Notes under the pieces: generated by a model
Told to the model about the DNA's origin: nothing
The model's database searches: none
Seen by the model: the letters and a program-made list of their open reading frames with translations, nothing else
Translations under genes and position numbers: made by a program
Origin: Rhipicephalus microplus
Lineage: Eukaryota; Arthropoda; Arachnida; Ixodida; Ixodidae
Reading direction: 5' to 3'
NCBI RefSeq assembly: GCF_043290135.1
Contig: NC_134705.1
Location: 99,016,239-99,080,238 of the forward strand
DNA: 64,000 nt
Shown: positions 57,301 through 64,000 of the stretch, in pieces
How the letters are laid out: every line of letters starts with the position of its first letter
Numbering within the stretch: position 1 is the first letter of the stretch

Positions 57301-57790
57301 GTACTGTAACGAACATACTGGTGCGTGGCGGAAGTGTGACGGTGTCGTCGACAATGCGAAGCGCAGTCTTCTGCGGATTGGTATCTCTAGGCTTCAGGCC
57401 ATCATCGTCAGCAAACGTTACGATGCAGTCTCGAAGATTTATAACAGCGCCATGCTCACGAAGGAAATCCATGCCAAGGATAACTTTCCGGGAGCGTTCG
57501 GGAAGCACAACGAAAGAAGCAATGAACGTCGACTCACAGATTTGCAGCCTTGCGGTGCATCTCCCGATTGGTGTCAAGAGATGACCACTGGCGGTCCGAA
57601 GGTTTGGTCCATGCCCCCAAGGAGTCGTGACTTTCCTGAGTTCAGCCACAAGTTCAGCGCTTATAACTGAGTAGTCGGCGCCGGTGTCGACCAGAGCAGT
57701 CACTGGATGGTCGTCAACACGAACGGCAATGCCAACAGAAACGGGTTCGTCAGCGATGTGAGGTGTCGGCTGAAAGGAATCGTCGAAGGT
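54317..57790 (-). pseudogene. pol: gypsy-3 pol: protease, RT, RNase H, integrase (stops)
   Basis: Protease LVDTGADYSVIS (~57695). RT has FCVDYRKLNKVTKKVVYPLP, SMNLRSGYWQIEV, LPFGLCSASATFQRMM and YLDDVVVF (~56430). RNase H HTDASNIGLGAVLVQW (~55965) is cut by TAA at ~55872 and TGA at ~55832. Integrase carries CHDEPSSGHLG...CHKCQRRK, GMDLLGPFP (~55150), VITDRGTVFT (~54975) and YHPQSNGLTE followed by TGA (~54859). Another TGA lies at ~54595. The end is LLRRYFGPYRV (GPY/F, ~54460) to the stop near 54317. It is otherwise one frame, -1 relative to gag as in gypsy-2. Four in-frame stops inactivate it. Confidence 0.92.
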
Positions 57791-57861
57791 CGGTGGATGG
57801 GTCGGAGGAGGCTGTTTTGATGATAGCTTAACAGCGGTCCCACCCCCGGAGGCCGCTGATT

Positions 57862-59285
57862 CTAGTTTTTCCGGCGTGGACTTGGGGACCTAGCGGATCG
57901 TCCCGCAACAACATCGGCGAAAGTGGAGTATTGATTTGAAGACGTACAGCGTCGAGGAGACGGAGAGCGTGATTGGCGGCGCTGAAGATTCGGAGACGGT
58001 AGACTTGCCAAGTATTCTGCGATGGCGCGGGGTCGTTCAATGTCCCTGGGCCGACGAGCGTCTGGCCGAAATCCAGGTAGGCCCATATGTCTGTACGAGC
58101 ACTCCCGGTACAATTGACCTGGCTCACCACAGTGGCAGCATAGTGGCCGATTGTCGGAAGCGCGCCACACGCTAGATTTCCGCAAATTAGGTCGCAGATT
58201 CTCATAGTGGGCCCGAGAAGTACTGCGGTATCTGCAGGCAAGTCGGTCGTTGGTTTTCATAGCGTGGCCCGCCCGAGAAGTGCTGTGGTGTCTGCAGGCT
58301 AGTCGGTCGGGCGGAAATAGCTGGCTGCCGGTGCAGGAGTACGTACAGCTTCCGCATACGTTAGCAGAGAAGCTTCGGTTGAAGGTGGCGCTAATGGTCG
58401 TACTAGCTGCCGCACCTATTCACGGACAACGTCTGTCAGAGCAGCCACTTGAGGCTGTGAAGGCACTGCGTGAAGCTTTTGAAGCTCGTCACGTACAATG
58501 CTACGGACTAGCTCAGTAAGTTCTCTCACGCTCGTGACATCGGGTGTTACCAAGGGTGCTGACAGACATGCAAGGTTGTCGGACCGTTCATACTGCGAAG
58601 ACCGCTGTCTTAGCATTCGCTCCATGGTCGTAGCTTCACGGAGGAATTCTGTCACGGTAGCTGGTGGGTTTCGCACAAGTCCTGCAAACAGCTGCTCTTT
58701 GACACCCCGCATCAGAGTGCGTACCTTTTTGTCTTCCGTCACTGCAGAATCCGCTCGACAGAACAGACGAGACATTTCCTCAACGAACATGGCCACGCTT
58801 TCATTAGGTCTTTGATTGCGAGAATTGAGGAGACGTTCGGCTTGTTCTTTCCGGTCGGCGCTACCATACGTGTTCCGCAGCTGAGTGCAAAACACCGGCC
58901 AGGTTGTCAGGGTGGCCTCGTGATTCTCGAACGAAATACGCGCCGAATCCTCCAGGTAAAAATAAACATACCGCAGTTTCCGGTGCTCATCCCACTCGTT
59001 GGCGACGGCGACTTGATCGTATTGGTCCAGCCAGTCTTCAACGTCTTCGTAAGGCTCCCCATGGAAGGGCTTTGGCGTTCGAGAGGCTGGTAGCCATGGT
59101 GCTGGTGGAGTCGCGGTCGGTTCAGTCTGGCTTGCAGTTGTCGCATATGCCATGGTTCTGGAGCGTTCCAGACGAGGGCTGAATTGGGGTGGTAGGCCTA
59201 GTTGCCGCCGACTGCGTCGAAGGTTGGCTGTTTCTAGTAAGGCATCAATGTTGGGACCGAGATCTTCCTCGTGGGAACAGTGCAT
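57862..59285 (-). pseudogene. gag: gypsy-3 gag (frameshifted)
   Basis: It starts at 59285 just after the PBS. EDVEDWLDQYDQVAV, FENHEATLTTW and FAGLVRNPPATVTEF correspond to gypsy-2 gag. The first frame stops at ~58416. The reading then resumes in another frame from ~58260 with one CCHC knuckle, CCHCGEPGQLYREC (the conserved His is replaced by Gln), and an Arg/Ser-rich end SPSPRRKN at 57862. The broken interval holds a 39-bp imperfect tandem duplication (58211-58249 and 58271-58309). Confidence 0.9.
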
Positions 59286-59292
59286 AGACTAT

Positions 59293-59310
59293 TACCCCGC
59301 ACCTTCACCA
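59293..59310 (-). other. gypsy-3 primer binding site
   Basis: On the minus strand TGGTGAAGGTGCGGGG starts 1 nt after the 5' LTR. It is the same class as gypsy-2 (tRNA-Ala-like). Confidence 0.65.
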
Positions 59311-59311
59311 G

Positions 59312-59497
59312 TGTCACGTTACAACGTAACTGTAAGCTGCAGATAATGGCACACAAGGACGTCAAACTGATTCGAACAACGGCTGTATGACTATTGTTTT
59401 TCTCTGCACGCGCATCTTTGTCCTCTTCTGAACAGCGGCACATACAAGCATGCCAGCCTCTGTGTAAATAATACTTGTAGAACTTGCACTAGTGGCA
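59312..59497 (-). repeat. gypsy-3 5' LTR
   Basis: 186 bp with ATAT at 59498-59501 as target duplicate. Five differences from the partner LTR in 186 bp indicate an older insertion than gypsy-1 or gypsy-2. Confidence 0.97.
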
Positions 59498-59596
59498 ATA
59501 TTTAAAAACCCATTGTCTGAAGTCTGACAGATGGCTACGTTGACCACGAGCATTCCATTGCATAACGAGCAACTGGCGCATGCGTTCTTCAAACAT
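59498..59596 (-). pseudogene. LINE-S ORF2 start (endonuclease N terminus)
   Basis: From ATG at 59596 (minus) the reading includes LVMQWNARGQRS, the standard first endonuclease motif, and FRQWVFK up to the gypsy-3 LTR. The frame continues on the other side of gypsy-3. It lies ~15 nt after the ORF1 stop, a spacing usual for two-ORF LINEs. Confidence 0.85.
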
Positions 59597-59611
59597 CAAT
59601 ACCATACTCAC

Positions 59612-60911
59612 TTATTGAAGAATCACTAGAAGAGGCTTCAAAATCTCAAGTAGCTGCACAGCCGCCTTAGCAGCGAAAGTGTTTAGGCTGCTGAAGATCT
59701 TACTCATTGAACCCATCAAAATTATAAACATAGCCTTGACATCTGCGTTGCCCATATTTTTGTTCTCTTCATTGTGGGTAGGGGCGCTATGTAATGATGG
59801 CATTACTGCGGCTCTTGACGGCAGTGAAGGCCACTGAGTCTCCGACGTGGTGCGAGCCAATGACTGGTTGCCTTGTTCATGCGTGGACTGTATTGGCACT
59901 TCAGCATCTGTATCCTCCTTTTTAACCGACAAAATTGGGCTAGGAAATGGTGAGGGCACAGTTTTGTGTGTCGAATTCGATAAGCTATGAGCACTGCTGC
60001 TTTGTTTGCGTCGGTGTCGCTAACAATGTTTACGGCGCCATCTTCTTCAGGATACTCATTTCAAATCTCATTTTGGGACATTCTTTTGATGTTGCGTCGT
60101 GGTTGCCTGAGCAGTTGGGGCATTTGGCCACAGCATTGCAGTTATCACCATCATGCAGGCCACCGCAATGCTTGCAGGTTACTGGACCCTGGCAAACTGC
60201 ACTTACGTGCCAAAATTTTATGCATTTATGACATTGCAGAGGTTTTCGTACGTAAGGACGTACCGAGTGCCTCACGTACCCAACTTTTACATGTGTGGGT
60301 AACGTCTTCGACTGAAACACTACTTGCACACATCGCGTCCGCCAAAAACGGTGGAAACCAAGCAAGGGAGCCGACAATGACAGCAGTTTCTCGAGACTCG
60401 AGTCTTTTATTTCTTCATCAACATCGTATATAGCTCTTGTTGTCGTTTCTTTGTCGTACGCGGAGAATGCGCGAACTGGAATGCTTCCTAAGTGAACAAT
60501 CGCTTTCAGCGTGTCCAATAAGGCCTTCGCAGTGACCTCCGCAGACAGGATGTTCTTTCGAGTATTTATGCCTATTTCTACGACTTTCCTTGGGGCGATG
60601 AGCTCAAAGTAATTCGACAGGCTCTGCCTACTCAGAGATTTCAAGATGCCTGTCTTCGATATCGGCACATACGACTGCATGCTACTCACCTTTGTCTGTG
60701 CTTGCCGGCCAGTCGGCGATGTCCGGCTTATTTTCCTCTTCAGGCGTCGGCTTGGTACGACCACGTAGTCACTGTCCAAAGCCATATCTTCAACAGAGTC
60801 ATCAGAATTGTCAATGTAGACCACGCTTGGAACGGGGTGAGAGCTTGCGTCAGACGCACTATGATGTGGTCGGCCCGGTCCCGGTTGCTGAATGCGGTTT
60901 TGGTCCCCCAT
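59612..60911 (-). pseudogene. LINE-S ORF1 (Gag-like, three CCHC knuckles)
   Basis: Start taken at the Met of MGDQNRIQQPG (60911); the frame is open further upstream to 61013. After a Ser-rich N terminus, a central domain (VEIGINTRKNILSAEVTAKALL) leads to three knuckles: CHKCIKFWHVSAVC (~60230), CKHCGGLHDGDNC (~60180) and CPNCSGNHDATSKEC (~60125). The first frame stops at 60030. The C-terminal part (…SVKKEDTDAEVPIQS … LLEILKPLLVILQ) follows in another frame to 59612. It would coat LINE RNA. A frameshift near 60000 disables it. Confidence 0.85.
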
Positions 60912-61050
60912 TATAAAGAACGTCCATCCGCGGTGGGTCGAATATTGAAAAGTCTTGGCAAAAGAGTTTGAAAACTCACAGAGCTCGAAGCAGAGACTGT
61001 TCTCTGTGACCACTTCTTCCTCTCTACTCGGGGTAGTTCGTGGCCCTGCT

Positions 61051-61555
61051 ACTGCACTGCTTTCATTGCCACGAGTGGCTGATCAGACCCAATAATGTTT
61101 TTTGCATAAATAAAAACAAATTGACAGATCCCTCATACCTGCGAATCGACGTTATCCGAAGCATGCGGAGGGAAGGTGACCATGTTGCATTTTTTTCTAT
61201 GGGCGACACGCCATAAAACGACGCTAAATATACGTACAAATATCACACGCACAGACATATTTGGAAGAGTTCCAGATGTTTATGTAACCAGTTATGTGCA
61301 TTTGCGCAACGATGCCAACTGGAACATGAGTATTAGCAACACCAGAAGCTGATATGAAGCGATGTTGCTCGCGAGGTTGCTGGCCCTGAACACTGCTACA
61401 TAAATCAACTTTAGCTCCTGTCTTAACTACAAAGGACGTTAACCGGACGCGACGGCTGTATCAAAGAACATATGTAGTGTTTATAAAATTAAGTAGATAG
61501 CACTGCAACCACTATTGACGTTTCAGGAAGATTACTGCTTATTTGGAAAGTAGTT
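61051..61555. other. Gene-free spacer
   Basis: No gene or repeat identified. It includes the uncertain 5' edge of LINE-S. Confidence 0.45.
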
Positions 61556-61562
61556 CCAATAG

Positions 61563-61626
61563 CTGGCGTAGCTCTGTGGTGATCTGCTGAATTGCCGCGC
61601 AGAATGTTTGGGTTCGATTCCAGCTG
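61563..61626 (+). repeat. tRNA-Gly-like head of another SINE-type repeat
   Basis: CTGGCGTAGCTCTGTGG (A-box-like) and GGTTCGATTCC (B box) are spaced as in a tRNA. The anticodon region TTGCCGCGCAGAA resembles tRNA-Gly(GCC). Stems are imperfect and an A/T-rich tail region follows, so this is a tRNA-derived repeat and not a tRNA gene. Confidence 0.6.
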
Positions 61627-61904
61627 AGAGCATGACTCATTTATTCTTTGCATTGGTCGGGTCGATGCTACCGATGTCGGATATTTCTTAACTCTCGCGC
61701 GTTGAAATTGCCCGTGTGTGTTCTCGTCGTTCCTGGGTAAATACAAAGTGCCAATCACATGCGGCACATACCCGCATGCCAGCGGCACAGGTCCGCTCAT
61801 GAGTATGTGCTAATGTCTGGCGGGAAATGTTTGACGACGTACGCGACGGGATTGTGACAATATTCATGTCTTGACCAGCGCGTCAGATTCATAAAACGAT
61901 CTTA

Positions 61905-61973
61905 CCCTTTCTTGCTAAATTTGGTTCACGCCAAGCCAAGGGGATGATCACAAGAGACGCAAGCGTAAGCGGC

Positions 61974-62031
<58 letters not shown>

Positions 62032-62078
62032 TGCTCAAATTCACCGAAGTTTGCAAAGAAATGTTCCGCAGTTAAAAA
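61905..62078 (+). repeat. Composite repeat, 3' end fragment (copy 3)
   Basis: AAATTTGGTTCACGCC, AAGCGTAAGCGG, a (GATA)n tract at 61974-62031, then a CAAAGAAATG..CGCAGTTAAAA end, equivalent to the ends of copies 1 and 2. Confidence 0.65.
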
Positions 62079-63394
62079 GGCAAGCATAACAAATTTTGGC
62101 TAAAATCTTTGAGGCGTATATGTACGTGCCAGAAAAATTGCACTAATTTTACTGAGTTTCAAACACTTTAGACAAGAAACTTTACCTAACATGCACACCA
62201 AATTTGGTATAGAAAGAAGGATCAGTGCTTTTAAAACAACTTTTTCTTTTCAAACAACAACCGAGTGACATCGCAGGAAGCTCAGAAGGCAGCCTCGTGA
62301 CCAATAGTTTTTTTCTGTCGGAAATATTCTACTTTTCCACTGCTTTCAATGCAGTAAAATAGTACAATTTTTCGTCAAATATATTTGAGATTGTCGCCAA
62401 AATGGCTCAGACGTTTGACATGGAAGGACCAATTTTCGAATTTACAAAGTGCATGTCCTTCAATTCTTTTTTTTGTGGCATGTTTCAATGCAGTCAACTC
62501 AAAGGGATGTTTCGGAATGTCGACAGAACAGACGCAAACTTTTACAACGCTATGTTAGTCTCCAGGAGGGATGATGGTGGAAGACGTCGTGAGTAATTTT
62601 CAAGCATATCACTAACTTTCTAGCGGTTACTGTATACTTCGTAAACAACCGTAAACAAACTGCTAATAAAACTAGACTTCAAAGTATTGTCAATTTTAAA
62701 GATCCCAGGGAAATTTACACATTCACGTGCCGGACTTTTCTCCAAATTCCTCCCTTCACATTGGATGTTGTTTGACGAATGATGAAAATTTGTAAAAAAA
62801 GTGTAACCAGGTGGTGAAGTAAGCTTTATTCTCCAGTCTTCAAACCTAGGAAGTCTCAAAGGCGGAAGTGATCTATTGCTACTCACTCGATCTATTAAGC
62901 TTCCCTTCTTCCGCCGACATCTTTCTGCAGATAACGTGGTTTTTCAGCACCTCTAGGAATGTAATAATTGCAGTCTTTCTGCACGCAACATTATTTCACA
63001 CTGCTTTCCAGATTGGCACAGCCACGTGTTTATACGACTTTTGATTGGTTCCTGCTTAATCTGCAAGTCAATTTTCTGAGTGACCGTTTAGCGTTGTTCA
63101 TGTCGGATCCGTCAAAGGGCCAGGACTATTTTGATACCAAAACCTGCCGTGTAAGTGGACTAATTTAACGTTTTTGAACGTTTTTCCTCCCAATTCGGCC
63201 ACCGCTCGGGCTAAGCCTAACAAGGCAAGCGCACGCCGGTGTGACTCCAGGCACGTCACTGTTCCCGGGCGCCCTGTTCGCTGTTTGCAGGGTTTTTTGC
63301 GAGAAAAATGGAATGTGTGGTGGAGGAGGACATAACCCCGACGAGATGACAGAAGACCACAGTCGGTAGTCTGCAGGCGCCAGAAGAGCGAGCG
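62079..63394. other. Gene-free spacer
   Basis: No supported gene. The last ~200 bp (GC-richer) may be the 5' UTR of the following LINE. Confidence 0.45.
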
Positions 63395-64000
63395 CATGCT
63401 TGGCAGGCGCTAACTTTAATGGTACTACTTGTGACGAGATAAATTCAACAACGGCCGAGGCTCCGCGAGGTCGCAGCAGTGGCAATAACATTAAAGCTAG
63501 TATCATCCGCACTGGCCGGATGCCCCAGCTCTCCAGGCAGGATACCAAGATCGTGATTCAGCCCCAGGTAATACACTCGTCGAAAGCCCAAATGCTATTG
63601 ACAACACGATTGTAAATGAAAGGAATCCACTCACCTTGGCAGCCAAGTGCATTGGCAGCGCTGACACGGCAATCACCATCTTAGACGGTCATAAAGCCCC
63701 AGTTTTTGTACGCTACGGCCCCACCCTTGTGCAGGTTTCACTATCGCGAGACCATAGACATTTACTACGCTTGTGGTCGGCTCGGTCAACGTGCTGATGT
63801 GTGTCTTAGCCCAGGCGACGTCGTATGTCGCTGGTGCGGGGCTTCGAATCCTGATTCACAGCACTAGCGTACCCCCAAGTGCTGGCTGTGCAGTAGGCAA
63901 CACATTATGGCTGACAAGGACTGCCGGCGAAAATTGCTGATCCCATAGGTCGTCTCACGCCACAAACCAAGGCCAAGCCATGGCTCCTAATATGAGCGGG
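63395..64000 (+). pseudogene. LINE ORF1 fragment, running off the window
   Basis: An early stretch, RTGRMPQLSRQDTKIVIQPQ (~63510), matches the start of the conserved central domain of tick LINE ORF1. After frame changes, zinc knuckles appear: YYACGRLGQRADVC (~63755; the usual His is Gln), CRWCGASNPDS (~63830) and CWLCSRQH...DKDC (~63880). Stops and shifts show it is decayed. ORF2, if present, lies beyond 64000. Confidence 0.72.

Larger units (their letters stand above)
54001..59497 (-). mobile_element. gypsy-3: decayed full-length Ty3/gypsy in LINE-S
   Basis: 5,497 bp with both LTRs, PBS, gag, pol and PPT, inserted in the endonuclease region of LINE-S in the same orientation as its host. Confidence 0.96.
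37731..61050 (-). mobile_element. LINE-S: one ~5.3-kb LINE split by three nested elements
   Basis: The pieces run on the minus strand in correct order: ORF1 (60911-59612), endonuclease start (59596-59498), endonuclease and linker (54000-52916), RT palm (46040-45272), RT thumb, RNase H and knuckle (39607-38052), and 3' UTR (~38050-37731, ending CTCTCTC-rich). Gypsy-3, the P element and gypsy-2 occupy the gaps, each with its own target duplication, and the coding sense resumes across each gap. Subtracting the insertions leaves ~5.3 kb, close to LINE-C. The 5' limit (~61050) is approximate. Confidence 0.88.

Noticed and set aside
63165..63548. 127-codon minus-strand open frame
   Set aside because: It overlaps the plus-strand LINE ORF1 start and shows no domain.

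Overview
The window is repeat-dominated nuclear DNA from an ixodid (hard) tick, most likely a metastriate such as Rhipicephalus. The main evidence is at least seven copies of a roughly 245-bp tRNA-headed SINE of the tick Ruka type, alongside tick-style LINEs with a C-terminal RNase H, Ty3/gypsy elements and (GATA)n-tailed repeats. I found no host protein-coding gene. Every coding region I can support belongs to a mobile element.

Layout. 1-1.5 kb: 3' end of a LINE. 1.7-10.9 kb: a repeat field with two diverged copies of a composite repeat (2331-4680 and 6545-8640), each built from ~148-bp units around a unique core and ending in (GATA)n. It is flanked by an inverted pair of another repeat (1830-2230 minus, 10240-10920 plus) and holds three SINE insertions. 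11.7-15.1 kb: a decayed Ty3/gypsy element (gypsy-4) with a GCN-repeat-loaded LTR and a SINE in gag. 15-17.9 kb: simple repeats, two SINEs and a LINE 3' fragment. 21.4-25.7 kb: a near-intact Ty3/gypsy element (gypsy-1) with 160-bp LTRs, a 5-bp target duplication and one in-frame stop between protease and reverse transcriptase. 25.7-31.8 kb: no genes; two inverted-repeat pairs. 31.8-37.5 kb: a full-length but mutated LINE (LINE-C).

37.7-61.05 kb is the most remarkable part. It is one LINE of about 5.3 kb on the minus strand (LINE-S), split by three separate later insertions. Gypsy-2 (39608-45267) has identical 316-bp LTRs and intact gag and pol, and landed directly after the RT active-site motif. 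A 6.87-kb P element (46041-52908) has terminal inverted repeats resembling the Drosophila P terminus, a 7-8 bp target duplication, and a five-exon gene for an 890-residue THAP9/P-type transposase with no disruption seen. Gypsy-3 (54001-59497, minus) has 186-bp LTRs differing at 5 sites and a pol broken by stops. The LINE reading resumes across each insertion, which independently confirms the boundaries.

61.5-64 kb: a tRNA-Gly-like repeat head, a third partial composite repeat with (GATA)n, and the start of another LINE ORF1 running off the window.

Functionally, gypsy-2 and the P element look potentially active at sequence level: the first as a self-sufficient gag-pol retroelement using a -1 frameshift, the second as a cut-and-paste element encoding its own THAP-domain transposase. 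The rest are relics or non-autonomous passengers. All coordinates come from reading by eye; no alignment or database search was run.
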